Of a DNA stretch of 30,841 nt, positions 14,878-23,977 are shown piece by piece (position 1 is the first letter of the stretch; every line of letters begins with the position of its first letter). The stretch spans positions 1 through 30,841 of the IMG/VR virus record IMGVR_UViG_3300001460_000112. The stretch is one strand, 5' to 3'. Under the pieces are notes generated by a model. The model was not told the origin of the DNA. It worked only from the letters and a program-made list of their open reading frames with translations, and searched no databases. This DNA is from a virus. Both the position numbers and the translations under genes were made by a program.

Positions 14878-17800
14878 TTAAGGTAGAAATCTTATTATAA
14901 AATCTGATATATTAGTTTTTAAACCAAATCCATTATTGTCTATAGCATTTATTTTAACATTTATGTTTTCATCTATTATAATGCTATTACCAGTTGTAGC
15001 TAAAAGTATCTGACCTGGTAATTGACCTGAGTCTGATAAATACAAACCAGACTGTTCTACTGAGTTTGCGTTAACATCAGTACCTCCTGAGTAAGTCAAT
15101 AACATCTCGAACACAAGTTCATTAGTATTAGCTCTTTGAGCAGTGTTGCTTGAGTTACCACCATTACTTGCGCTATTCAACGTGGTGTTATCACCATTAG
15201 CATTATCCCATTCTTGCGTAGAAGTTCCATTTGCTAGATAAGCTGGTGGATTTACATACGGTTGGTCATTCTTTAAATAATACACTGAAGTGCTATCATC
15301 AATATGATCGTCTAATTTAACAGGTGCTGAATTATCTATGAATAATCTAACTGGTATTGAATAATTATTATATATATCAGCCGCAACACCTAGATCAACT
15401 TTGTATTCTAAGTTTATATTAAAATATATATTATTAATATTAAAATATTGACTATTATAACCTGGAAAATCCTTAGTTACTCTTATTAAAAATCTCATGT
15501 TTGCGTCAGTAGCATTTACTTTAATTAAAGTTATTGAATCAGTACCACCTAAAGTAGCACCACTGGCATATTGAGGTTCTGATATTGTAATATTTTTTAT
15601 GTTCTGACTAGCACCATGGTAATTTAATAAATTACCTTTTTGATCCCTAAGCTGTATAGTTGCTATATTTTCAAAACCAGAGCCAGCATCAAAAGCAGTT
15701 GACTCATTAAGCACTATTCTTTGTAAAGCACTATCACCAGGGTAAGAACTAATATATGCAGGATAATTTAAGGTTGATCTAATAAAGTTATTTAATTCTT
15801 TTATAGAACCTGCTGTACTTGTTTCATAAAATATTTCTAAATTAGATTCTGTAGGTGATGTTTCATATATTGCAGGCACTTGCTCTACTTCAGAACTAGG
15901 TTTTGCTATTTGAGAATCTTGACCCATATTAAAACCATTTTTAATTATAGCTGTTGGTGGATCTGTATCTGCTGCGTATAAGCCATTGTAACTACCTCTT
16001 TTAAATAAAGCCTCAAAATTACCTATAGTCTGAACTTTTAATTTTGTTTTAAGAGGAAATATAGGCATCGTATGGTCATTGGTAGTATAGAAAGGAGAAT
16101 TAGCAGTTGAAGTCCAATTAGTTTGCTTAGCTGTTCTAGGTATTAAATCTATTTCACTAGTAGAATAATTTACTTGAACTGGTGAAGCTTCTTCTAAAGC
16201 TGGTGGTATTTTATTAGCATTATCAGTTAATAGAGTTGTAGTGTTTAAAACACCAGTACTAGATTGAGTACTGAAATTAGTTGATGCAGTTTCTAAATTA
16301 CCAGTAGTTATTATAAACTCTATTTGTGGATAAGCGCTACTTCCACCAGAAACTGTTTTTGCAGGTATAGTAAGCTTATCTCCTATAGCATAATTAACAC
16401 CAGCTGATGTCATTGCTATTATTAGCTTTTTAGTAGCACCAACACCTGAAGTATCAACTATGGCACTTACTTTACCACCTGAACCAGTACCTCCACCCGT
16501 AGTTGCATTTACTAGTGAAATATTAGTAACTATACCTCCAGCCGTCATATCAGCTTGAGTAGGTTGAAAATATCCAAATCCCATATCTTTTAACGGCGCT
16601 GGAGTTGCTGAGTAATTAGCTAAAGCTTTTGTTGTTAGTTCAAACTCTGTGTAGTTTATAATATTTTGTATAAAATAAGTGTTAGAACCTGCGACTACTT
16701 TCATACCTTCTATCAAAGGGAAAGTTCTATATTCTATAGTTCCTATTGGATCTACTGTGGCTGTGGTAGAATTTTTTACAAAAGTACAATTTAAATCAAA
16801 TGGTTTCACTACAGGAGTACCATCTAATAAGCTTGGCATATAAACATTGTAATAATCTTGCTCTAATTGTTTTACAACAACCTTGTAAGAATCAAAACCT
16901 AAAACTTTATCTGAAAAAGAAAAAGTAACAGGAATACCTATATCGGCAGAATTGTAACTTGGTAGTTCAGCCGATTGAACACCATATGTTCCAGCAGATG
17001 AATTTGCGTTTTCTCTTGTAACTGTAATTAAGTTTTGACTAGATCCGTTTAAAACTCTTAGAACACGAAAATCATAACTAACACCGGTTGATTTTAGAGT
17101 ATAAGTAACTTTCATACCAGTGGTTATATTATCATTAATACCACCAGATGCAATAGGAATATAAAAAGCATTGTTACTTCCAGCGTTTTGACTGGGTGTT
17201 GTAATTATTGGATCATCATAAAGACCTGGATAACCTTTTATTAAAGGTAAGTCATAAGGTATAGCTCTAGTAAATAGCATTTTTAAAGAATCACCAGGCC
17301 AATCAATTATTCCAGACCTAGTATTTGGACTTTGAGCTATTTGTGAGAAAGGAGTTAAAGGGTTCATTGTACTATCTTTATAGCCATGAAAAATAGTTGA
17401 ACCTCCAAACCTTATAGGGTTTAAGGAATACGTAGTACCAGGACCATCTAGCAAAAAGCTTTCATCTTCAACATTTGATATAATAACATCTGAAGATCTA
17501 CCGTATCTATCTTGTAATATTAAACCTACTTGATAAGTTCTATTTTGTTTTAAACTGTGGTTCTTATAAGCAACAAAGCTATTTTTATTAAAAGGAGCTG
17601 GTTTTAAATCATCACTAGTAGTAGAGCCAGTTGGATTAACAGGTAGTTCTGCTGGTTGAAATTTAGAACTAGCTCCAACATAATAATTTAATCTACCTGG
17701 AGAACTGTGTCTGTCATAGAAGTTACCTAATATTATTCTATTACCTGAAGAAGCTAGTGTTTTTGCTCTTACTGGTATTTGGTCATAAACCCTAGTCGTT

Positions 17801-19731
17801 TCTGCAGATCTTAAAGTTCTAATAGGTTCTTTAGAATCGTATGAGTATTCTAAATAATTAGTAGTATTATTAGCTACACTTGCATCATTAACATCTATAG
17901 ACTCCACTAACATTATATTACTACTCATAGATTCTTTATATAAGATATCTATTTCATTTACTTTTAATTGATCTACGATTTTATTTAAAGGAAACTGACA
18001 AGGTATTTTTAACTTAACTTGAGTAATTTCATTTTCCATTATCTCATCATTAATAGTAGTTTGCCCAGCTTTATTTAATTGATCTATATAATTATTTTGA
18101 TCGTTGCCTTTTGATTTTATTTTACCAATTTCTTTTTGGAAATAACCACCTTGCTTAGGCATGAAAACTTCTTGAGTAAATGGAGATATCAAAGAATGTT
18201 GTCCATCATCATACCTAAATCTATAAGCAAATCTAACAAACTTATCTTCTAAGTATATAGGATCGCCAGCAAAATTAGCATCATAATTTTTATTAGGCCA
18301 ATGTATAGATACAATATCGCCAGTTGATAAAAGTGCATTCATATTAGCTACATTTGTCATAGTACCACCATTTTCTAATGAACTCATTATAGCTGTACCA
18401 AAGTATCTACCAACAGTATTACCAGCAATTGGAGACGTGCTAATAACAACATAGTATATGTTAGGGTCTAATTTAGGATGCATTACTCTACAATATGCGT
18501 TTTGAGCTGTTCCTATATTTGTTGGAAATTTACCTTGTAAATTATAAGCTTCAAGACCTACTATTGGATTTGCTCTTCTACCTTCTTGGTATATTGAAGT
18601 TGCAACATTATCAATATACGATCCAGTTAAAGTAGTATTAGTATAGTAAGCATTTTGATTAGTATTAACTTGACCTAGTTGTAGTTTAACTTGTGCCTCC
18701 TTTAACCAAGGCGAGCTAACGTCTTTAGAAGTTTCTTCTATAAAACCTATAGTTATTGGTGAAGTTGTTCCGTATGGCGTTGTTAAATTAGTAGCAAAAT
18801 TGCTTAAATCTCTATCAGCGTGTATTAACCAACAGTTATACCATATTCCTGGAAAAGAGGTTGCGCCACCTGGTGTTTGATAAGCGTCAGCAACTGTAAA
18901 ATTTATTACATCATTAATTCTTGAACCGGCTGTTGCTATTATATAAGCTTTTAATCCAGTTGAATTAGTTAGTAATGATTTTTGAGCTTCTGTTAAATCA
19001 GAAAGTTGAACCATTAAAGGTGGATATATACTATTGTAATATAAGTCACCTGCTGCTTTTGGACCTGTGGTAGTAGTGAGTGTACCTTGAACTGTAGTTG
19101 TTTGTGAAAGTTCTATAGGTTTACTAGGATAGTATTTAGCTTGAGAAATGTGATCTTCTGAGAAATAATAATCTGTATTAGCTTCTGCTGTATTAACGTT
19201 TATGCATCTTGGTTGGTTTCTATTATCAGTCCAAAATAATATATCTTCTAACATTACAGAATCTAGTATAGGACTATTTATTGAAAAATTTAAAAACCTA
19301 CCCTCTACTATAATAGAAGTATTTGATGTTAAAGTGTCTACTAATACAATTCTTTGTACTGACTGTATTGCACAGAAGTTATCTAATTGATTATCTGAAT
19401 TGTCTTGGTAGTTTGTTATAAATAAATATATCTTACTAGTATTTTCATTTATATTCCAACCTATTATTCTACTCATTAAGTTCTGAATACTTGACGTATT
19501 AGTTCTCGATGTTGGAAGAGCAGCTAAGTTAGTTACTGGTATATTGTTAACTCCTAAACTACTAAGTATTTCATTACCTAGTATATTTTCTAATGCTCCA
19601 ACATCATCAGCCTCTGCTCTTGACACTGCAATATTTATTCCGTCCCTGTACTCATCAGCACCAAGAAGTCTAGCATCTAAATCCTTATTCATCTTGGACT
19701 TAGTAAATGTGTGTTGAAACTTTCTTTGCAT
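14878..19731 (-). CDS. Large tail nozzle ('muzzle')-like structural protein, 1617 aa
   Basis: The N-terminal block (MNKDLDARLLGADEYRDGIN, then A.DVGALENILGN, residues 14-53) is a recurrent start of large tail proteins in aquatic short-tailed phages. The rest is beta-rich with many Thr, Asn, Ser and Tyr. Residues about 1070-1145 hold a Gly-rich stretch (TTGGGTGSGGKVSAIV and GVNYAIGDKLTIP) like the small beta modules repeated in phage baseplate and fibre proteins. The C-terminal part is fibre-like and may reach the receptor. It starts 4 bases after the ring gene, as in a continuous connector-to-tail gene series. The protein is longer than the nozzle of T7-type phages, in keeping with large crAss-like muzzles. 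Confidence 0.65.
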   Translation of the reverse strand: MQRKFQHTFTKSKMNKDLDARLLGADEYRDGINIAVSRAEADDVGALENILGNEILSSLGVNNIPVTNLAALPTSRTNTSSIQNLMSRIIGWNINENTSKIYLFITNYQDNSDNQLDNFCAIQSVQRIVLVDTLTSNTSIIVEGRFLNFSINSPILDSVMLEDILFWTDNRNQPRCINVNTAEANTDYYFSEDHISQAKYYPSKPIELSQTTTVQGTLTTTTGPKAAGDLYYNSIYPPLMVQLSDLTEAQKSLLTNSTGLKAYIIATAGSRINDVINFTVADAYQTPGGATSFPGIWYNCWLIHADRDLSNFATNLTTPYGTTSPITIGFIEETSKDVSSPWLKEAQVKLQLGQVNTNQNAYYTNTTLTGSYIDNVATSIYQEGRRANPIVGLEAYNLQGKFPTNIGTAQNAYCRVMHPKLDPNIYYVVISTSPIAGNTVGRYFGTAIMSSLENGGTMTNVANMNALLSTGDIVSIHWPNKNYDANFAGDPIYLEDKFVRFAYRFRYDDGQHSLISPFTQEVFMPKQGGYFQKEIGKIKSKGNDQNNYIDQLNKAGQTTINDEIMENEITQVKLKIPCQFPLNKIVDQLKVNEIDILYKESMSSNIMLVESIDVNDASVANNTTNYLEYSYDSKEPIRTLRSAETTRVYDQIPVRAKTLASSGNRIILGNFYDRHSSPGRLNYYVGASSKFQPAELPVNPTGSTTSDDLKPAPFNKNSFVAYKNHSLKQNRTYQVGLILQDRYGRSSDVIISNVEDESFLLDGPGTTYSLNPIRFGGSTIFHGYKDSTMNPLTPFSQIAQSPNTRSGIIDWPGDSLKMLFTRAIPYDLPLIKGYPGLYDDPIITTPSQNAGSNNAFYIPIASGGINDNITTGMKVTYTLKSTGVSYDFRVLRVLNGSSQNLITVTRENANSSAGTYGVQSAELPSYNSADIGIPVTFSFSDKVLGFDSYKVVVKQLEQDYYNVYMPSLLDGTPVVKPFDLNCTFVKNSTTATVDPIGTIEYRTFPLIEGMKVVAGSNTYFIQNIINYTEFELTTKALANYSATPAPLKDMGFGYFQPTQADMTAGGIVTNISLVNATTGGGTGSGGKVSAIVDTSGVGATKKLIIAMTSAGVNYAIGDKLTIPAKTVSGGSSAYPQIEFIITTGNLETASTNFSTQSSTGVLNTTTLLTDNANKIPPALEEASPVQVNYSTSEIDLIPRTAKQTNWTSTANSPFYTTNDHTMPIFPLKTKLKVQTIGNFEALFKRGSYNGLYAADTDPPTAIIKNGFNMGQDSQIAKPSSEVEQVPAIYETSPTESNLEIFYETSTAGSIKELNNFIRSTLNYPAYISSYPGDSALQRIVLNESTAFDAGSGFENIATIQLRDQKGNLLNYHGASQNIKNITISEPQYASGATLGGTDSITLIKVNATDANMRFLIRVTKDFPGYNSQYFNINNIYFNINLEYKVDLGVAADIYNNYSIPVRLFIDNSAPVKLDDHIDDSTSVYYLKNDQPYVNPPAYLANGTSTQEWDNANGDNTTLNSASNGGNSSNTAQRANTNELVFEMLLTYSGGTDVNANSVEQSGLYLSDSGQLPGQILLATTGNSIIIDENINVKINAIDNNGFGLKTNISDFIIRFLP

Positions 19732-19735
19732 TTAA

Positions 19736-20968
19736 TTATGATTTAATCCACTTAGATTGACCTCTAAAAACTTGAACTATTTCGTCTAGTTTAAGATTAG
19801 ATAGTCTTATTTTTGCATTTCTTGTTTTGGCATAAGAATCTCTTTTGAAAAAAGCTTTACTACCGCCATCTACATCCATCCTTGTTAAACAAATTCTATT
19901 TAATATTTGAGCGTACATAGCTTCTTCTATCATTTTAGGTATTATAGAATTTAATGTGTAAGACAAACCATCTGATATATAACTTAACTGTATTACTCTA
20001 TTAACTAAACCACTACTAAAACTAAAAGTGCCTGTTCTTTCGTTTATACTAAACCAGCCATTTGTTTGTGATACCTCAGCATCTAAACCATATCTTTGAC
20101 CGTAAGCTTGTTTCCACCAAGCATAATCAAATACACCTGTAGTACTATAAGCATCGTAATCTCCTGTTATATTGTTAGAATTTGCATCAGCCCATCTATC
20201 TTCTATTATAGATTGAGCCGCTTCTAAATTAGTACCGTAGCTACTTTGTGAAGGTATTCCAGTTTTTCCATCTATTATAGGAAGTTCGTAAGGATTGCCA
20301 CTAAGACCATTAAGAGGATATATAGTATGTAAAACACCGTTGTTATCAGCATAAGCTACTCTAGTGTAATTAACATAATCTTTAGGTATAGGAACACTAA
20401 GCCCTGTAGGTACTGTTAATTCTTGAGATTTAAAAGATTTTAAAGTATCATAAGATAATTCTTGAACTGCTCTTCTAGCATGAAACAAAACGGCAGTTCT
20501 CTTTACTCTTGTTAAAATTTGATCTTGTCCAGTGTAAGCAACTATAAAATTATTTATTATATCATTTAAAGTTAAATAGCTATAGCTACCCCAATTATCT
20601 CCTCTAGCAATATCAGTTAATTGTAGAAAAATAAATTGATTATTTGGTATAACTGAACCGTTAATATTTTTTAATTCAATAGTGTTGTTGGCAGTATTAG
20701 TTACTATTATATTTTGACTAGGAATTTGGTTACTAAGACTAGGGATTGTTGTCGAAGTGGCTAGTAGATGTGCAGTAAAATTACCTGTATCTCTAACTTG
20801 AACTCCAAATGCTAAACTATCGTAGTTACTAATTAAAACAGTATTTAAATCAGGAAATGACCATTTTGTTTGATTTCCACCACTTGAATTTTTTAAAGGT
20901 CCATATTGTCCTGCATAGTATTGTGCGTCACTTTCTGTTATTGGAATATTTGCTGCTGTTTTAGTCAT
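19736..20968 (-). CDS. Head-tail connector/ring protein, family B copy 2, extended, 410 aa
   Basis: Residues 131 onward (YLTLNDIINNFIVAYTGQDQ, then RT.VLFHARRAVQELSYDTLKS) align with residues 10-57 of the 200-aa protein at 21705-22307; about 25 of 48 positions are identical by hand. Both also share a C-terminal helix pair (IPKMIEEAMYAQILNRI here, IPKLAEQALYACMIYAIL there). This copy has about 130 extra N-terminal residues and a longer middle (about 230-320) with many Tyr, Trp and Asn. The shared domain resembles the tail-tube or stabilising ring proteins below the portal of crAss-like and related podoviruses. The N-terminal addition could form a collar or decorate the ring; that part is inference. 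It starts 3 bases after its partner gene. Confidence 0.65.
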   Translation of the reverse strand: MTKTAANIPITESDAQYYAGQYGPLKNSSGGNQTKWSFPDLNTVLISNYDSLAFGVQVRDTGNFTAHLLATSTTIPSLSNQIPSQNIIVTNTANNTIELKNINGSVIPNNQFIFLQLTDIARGDNWGSYSYLTLNDIINNFIVAYTGQDQILTRVKRTAVLFHARRAVQELSYDTLKSFKSQELTVPTGLSVPIPKDYVNYTRVAYADNNGVLHTIYPLNGLSGNPYELPIIDGKTGIPSQSSYGTNLEAAQSIIEDRWADANSNNITGDYDAYSTTGVFDYAWWKQAYGQRYGLDAEVSQTNGWFSINERTGTFSFSSGLVNRVIQLSYISDGLSYTLNSIIPKMIEEAMYAQILNRICLTRMDVDGGSKAFFKRDSYAKTRNAKIRLSNLKLDEIVQVFRGQSKWIKS

Positions 20969-20971
20969 ATC

Positions 20972-21694
20972 TTATTGTTTTGAATTATTTTCTTCTTTAG
21001 CAATTAGAGTAGAAGCAGCTTGAGTTATCTCGGCGTCTCTTACTATAACTCCTGAATATTTTAATATTTCTAATATAACTTCAGTCTGCTGGCTATCGCT
21101 TATTTCAAAATCCTTACTAACTCCATTAGATACTGGATCAAATACATATTGACCTACAGCTCCAACTGTATAGTTCCAAACAGGATCTATAGGTTTTCTA
21201 ATATAATTAAAAACAACATCAGTGTTAGCATAAACTCCTGGATCTGGAAAAACTGTTAATTTATTTTGATTATACTTGGCTACAGGAAGATTTTTAGAAG
21301 GTTGTGTAAGATCAGATAGTTTTATCTGATTGTATACTTTATTACTTATTATCTCTATAGGCGGTGAGTTTGTGCCAACAGTCCAAGAAGCAGAACCAAA
21401 TCTATGTAGATCAGTTGGTTGTGTGTATTCATTTGTTGTTGGAGCATTAGAAGCGTTAGCACTTTTTTCAAATATTTGAAACTCTTCCATTGTATGGTCC
21501 ATTCTTGAAGCAAACTCCACGTCTGTTTGTGGCATTCGTATATATTGATTGTAGTCTTGAAAAAACTTTTCAAATATATCTAATTGAACTTGAGTAGCTA
21601 CTTGGTTAAACTCAAAAGGTGTTAAATAGCCACGCTGCTCTTTGTTTAATATACTTAATACCGTAGTATATACTGTGTTTACATTTATAGCCAT
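20972..21694 (-). CDS. Head-tail connector/ring protein, family A copy 2, 240 aa
   Basis: The start MAINVNTVYTTVLSILNKEQ and the following RGYLTPFEFNQVATQ, IF..FF and PQT match the 239-aa protein at 22311-23030; about 35 of the first 64 residues are identical by hand alignment. The C-terminal halves also correspond (FNYIRKPIDPVWNYTVGAVG against LNFLKYPSDVKWGFTIDTEL, followed by DFE...SDQ or ISDSQQ). I read it as a small ring or adaptor of the portal-tail joint. Its two-residue stop-to-start spacing with the 410-aa gene repeats the order of the first pair, so the pair duplicated together. Confidence 0.62.
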   Translation of the reverse strand: MAINVNTVYTTVLSILNKEQRGYLTPFEFNQVATQVQLDIFEKFFQDYNQYIRMPQTDVEFASRMDHTMEEFQIFEKSANASNAPTTNEYTQPTDLHRFGSASWTVGTNSPPIEIISNKVYNQIKLSDLTQPSKNLPVAKYNQNKLTVFPDPGVYANTDVVFNYIRKPIDPVWNYTVGAVGQYVFDPVSNGVSKDFEISDSQQTEVILEILKYSGVIVRDAEITQAASTLIAKEENNSKQ

Positions 21695-21704
21695 ATTGTT
21701 TTTT

Positions 21705-22307
21705 TTAATCGAAGTTAGTAAATACTAGTCTTGACTTGGCTTTTTCTAGTTTGTCAGTTTTTTCTATAAGTAATCTTTGTAATACATCTGGTCTAGTGCT
21801 TTCTCTATTAGCAAGTATAGCGTAAATCATACAAGCATATAAAGCTTGTTCTGCTAATTTAGGTATAGCAGCAGATTCGTCTGTAGTAAGCGCATTTGAC
21901 AAATACGTAACCTTAACAGCACCACCAGAGCCGTATATTATTTGCCTTGGTGAAGTTGTATAGTTTATATAAAATTGACCATTTACTGGTGGAGGAGTAC
22001 TTACTTCTACTAATTCATCGTTTGGATTTGGAGATGTAGCTGCTGTAACACCTATTACAGCTACAAAATCAGCTGGTAAAGTATCTGTGTATGGTAGAGA
22101 TCCTAGTCCAATATTACCAGCATCATATACGAATTGACTTTTTATAGTTTCATACGCAAATTCTTGTAAGCATCTACGAGCGTGAAATATAACTTCTGTT
22201 CTCACTGCATCCGGAATTAACTTTCCCATACCAGTATAAGAAATTAAAAAGTTGTTTATAATATCATTAAGTGATATAAAAGCGTTTGATAAGGTTGTTG
22301 TTGCCAT
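21705..22307 (-). CDS. Head-tail connector/ring protein, family B copy 1, 200 aa
   Basis: Residues 10-57 hold the family core (FISLNDIINNFLISYTGMGK, RTEVIFHARRCLQEFAYETI), and helix IPKLAEQALYACMIYAILAN lies in the C-terminal third. The core also appears, with a large N-terminal addition, in the 410-aa protein at 19736-20968. This compact form is close to the usual size of such ring or stabilisation proteins. It probably forms a ring between the portal and the nozzle. Spacing to its family A partner is 3 bases, and to the second pair 10 bases. Confidence 0.65.
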   Translation of the reverse strand: MATTTLSNAFISLNDIINNFLISYTGMGKLIPDAVRTEVIFHARRCLQEFAYETIKSQFVYDAGNIGLGSLPYTDTLPADFVAVIGVTAATSPNPNDELVEVSTPPPVNGQFYINYTTSPRQIIYGSGGAVKVTYLSNALTTDESAAIPKLAEQALYACMIYAILANRESTRPDVLQRLLIEKTDKLEKAKSRLVFTNFD

Positions 22308-22310
22308 AGT

Positions 22311-23030
22311 TTATATTTTATTAGCATTTTCTAATTGTTGTTCTTTACCAGCTGCAAATTGTAAAGCTAGCTGATCTCTAGTCATGACACCTGCATACCC
22401 TAGTATTTTATCTATTACCATTGGTTGATCTGATTGATGGAGTTCAAAGTCTACAGAGCTTTGTGCATTATAAATATAATTACCTAATTCTGTGTCAATA
22501 GTAAATCCCCATTTAACATCCGATGGATATTTTAAAAAGTTTAATTGAATATCATTTGTTCCACCTGCGATAGTTGATGGATACAGTTGTAAAACATTAT
22601 TTTCATATGTATATACAGGGTAAGTTTTAGTTGGCGTAGTTAATGGAGCTTGATTAGTAGTATATACTTCATGTTTTTGTATTCTTTGAACTTCTCTACC
22701 TGGGCTGACATTACTCTCAAAATAAACAACATCACCAAGTTCTTGTACTGCAACAGTTGGTGTTACAGTTCCAGTAGCAGATGTATTTAATGTTTCTACT
22801 CTTTTAAATATCTGTATTTTTTCGTCTAGTAAAGCATATCTATCAGCGTATGCTAGACTTGTTTGAGGTTGTCTCAATAATTGATTTAGTTCATCAAAAT
22901 ATTCTATGAATATTTCTTGCTGCGCTTGTGTAGCAACTTTGTTGAATTCAGTAGGTGTAAGCACGCCTCTTTTTTCTTGTTGTAATACTACAAGTACAGA
23001 TTTGTATACCTGATTTATGTTTATAGCCAT
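22311..23030 (-). CDS. Head-tail connector/ring protein, family A copy 1, 239 aa
   Basis: Starts MAININQVYKSVLVVLQQEK, followed by RGVLTPTEFNKVATQAQQEI, a helical N-terminal domain shared with the 240-aa protein at 20972-21694. The middle is beta-rich (residues about 85-175) and the C-terminus is helical. The family resembles small adaptor/ring proteins of crAss-like and flavobacterial podoviruses; the exact ring position cannot be told from sequence alone. Its ATG lies only about 15 bases beyond the U tract of the terminator at 23046-23075, so it must be expressed by read-through or from a promoter inside that hairpin region. Confidence 0.62.
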   Translation of the reverse strand: MAININQVYKSVLVVLQQEKRGVLTPTEFNKVATQAQQEIFIEYFDELNQLLRQPQTSLAYADRYALLDEKIQIFKRVETLNTSATGTVTPTVAVQELGDVVYFESNVSPGREVQRIQKHEVYTTNQAPLTTPTKTYPVYTYENNVLQLYPSTIAGGTNDIQLNFLKYPSDVKWGFTIDTELGNYIYNAQSSVDFELHQSDQPMVIDKILGYAGVMTRDQLALQFAAGKEQQLENANKI

Positions 23031-23045
23031 TTTGTTTTATTTTTT

Positions 23046-23075
23046 AAAAAAAAAGGTGGTGATTAAACCACCTTT
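23046..23075 (-). terminator. Intrinsic terminator after the 275-aa gene
   Basis: On the - strand AAAGGTGG (23075-23068) pairs perfectly with CCACCTTT (23059-23052) around an 8-base loop, followed by a run of T residues down to 23046. The stem is 8 bp with 5 G/C pairs. It lies in the 58-base gap before the first connector gene and faces the same direction as that gene, so it would tune rather than end the operon unless a promoter follows. Confidence 0.8.
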
Positions 23076-23088
23076 ATATAATCACTTG

Positions 23089-23916
23089 TTAATTTAGTTT
23101 TTTATCTATCGATCTATAAACTTCTAAACCTTCATCTGTCTTAAACCAAGCAGCCATTGCTGAATATGGGTTTTCATCAAAAGGAACATTCATTAATTTA
23201 CGACCATTGCTTGCCCAAGTAAATGATCTATTATCAGGACTTATGCTTATTATACTTTCTTCTACAGCTCTTATTGCAAAGTTTCTAAGTATGACATTAT
23301 CATCATTAGCTAAGTCAATAAATAAATCTGGATTAGATTTAGCAAATAGTATTAAATCTCTTCTTAATTCTTTAGAAGATAATTTAGTAACATCTGAACC
23401 AGCTTCAACTCTTAATACAGCTTCTGCTTGATCTATATCCATTTCATAAGCCATATTCATAGCTTCTATTTCTTCTTCTAAGTCTTCAAATTCGTCTATA
23501 GCTTCTTCAACAGGGTCAAATTCACTAAAAACTTTATCATTGTGAGGGTGTTTTTCTAAAAACTCCTGTAAGTTTCTTTTTTCTTTAGGTACATATAAGT
23601 GACCATTTTCAAATACAATATGCTTTAAAGTTATTTGTCCATCTTGTTGATCTACAAAAACGCTTTTTTGATTAGTAGCATACCTTAACTCTCTCTCATA
23701 ACCTTCTTCATTATCAAACCAAACCAATGGATATCTAGCAGAGTGCTTACAAGGTAGTGTATATGTTAATGGTGTTTTATTACCTATAAGATAATAATTT
23801 CTATCTTTATATTGCCAGTTATCTACTGGTGCTTTAATTTGCACTTTAGCCTTTGGCTGTGCATTTTTAACAGTCACTTCTTTTTTAGGTGCTGCTTTTT
23901 GTTTTGTTTCTTCCAT
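23089..23916 (-). CDS. Capsid- or neck-associated protein of unknown function, 275 aa
   Basis: The first 30 residues are a Lys/Ala/Pro-rich basic tail (KQKAAPKKEVTVKNAQPKAK). Residues about 48-125 form a beta-rich domain with TPLTYTLPCKHSARYPLVWF, ERELRYATNQKSVFVDQQDG and LYVPKEKRNLQEFLEKHP. I associate the 'RELRYATNQ.S.FVDEQ' type block with structural genes of crAss-like and marine phages, but recall no defined role. Residues 131-155 are a strongly acidic coil (EEAIDEFEDLEEEIEAMNMA), and the C-terminal 100 residues are helical. It stands alone between two terminators, as a one-gene expression unit, and starts with the same 20-base leader as the scaffold gene. Confidence 0.55.
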   Translation of the reverse strand: MEETKQKAAPKKEVTVKNAQPKAKVQIKAPVDNWQYKDRNYYLIGNKTPLTYTLPCKHSARYPLVWFDNEEGYERELRYATNQKSVFVDQQDGQITLKHIVFENGHLYVPKEKRNLQEFLEKHPHNDKVFSEFDPVEEAIDEFEDLEEEIEAMNMAYEMDIDQAEAVLRVEAGSDVTKLSSKELRRDLILFAKSNPDLFIDLANDDNVILRNFAIRAVEESIISISPDNRSFTWASNGRKLMNVPFDENPYSAMAAWFKTDEGLEVYRSIDKKLN

Positions 23917-23933
23917 AATATAATATAATATAA
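23914..23933 (-). promoter_or_regulatory. TA-rich 20-nt leader, copy 1
   Basis: TTATATTATATTATATTATG on the - strand, four TTATA-type units ending in the ATG of the 275-aa gene. An identical copy precedes the scaffold gene at 27099-27118. It lies between the U tract of the terminator and the start codon. It may be an unstructured translation enhancer, which suits hosts that do not use Shine-Dalgarno pairing, or an AT-rich late promoter element. Confidence 0.45.
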
Positions 23934-23938
23934 TAATT

Positions 23939-23964
23939 AAAAAAGACCCCGCCGAAGCGGGATC
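23939..23964 (-). terminator. Strong UUCG-loop terminator after the capsid genes
   Basis: On the - strand GATCCCGC (23964-23957) folds with GCGGGGTC (23952-23945) around a TTCG tetraloop and is followed by TTTTTT (23944-23939). One pair is G-U on this strand and would be a C-A mismatch on the other, so the hairpin is built for leftward transcription. It lies 13 bases after the stop of the 135-aa gene. Confidence 0.9.
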
Positions 23965-23977
23965 TTATTATTGTGTT

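Noticed and set aside
21355-21573. Open frame of 72 codons on the - strand in a second frame
   Set aside because: Embedded in the family A copy 2 gene, whose product is clearly homologous to copy 1. The embedded frame has no counterpart in copy 1 that I can see.
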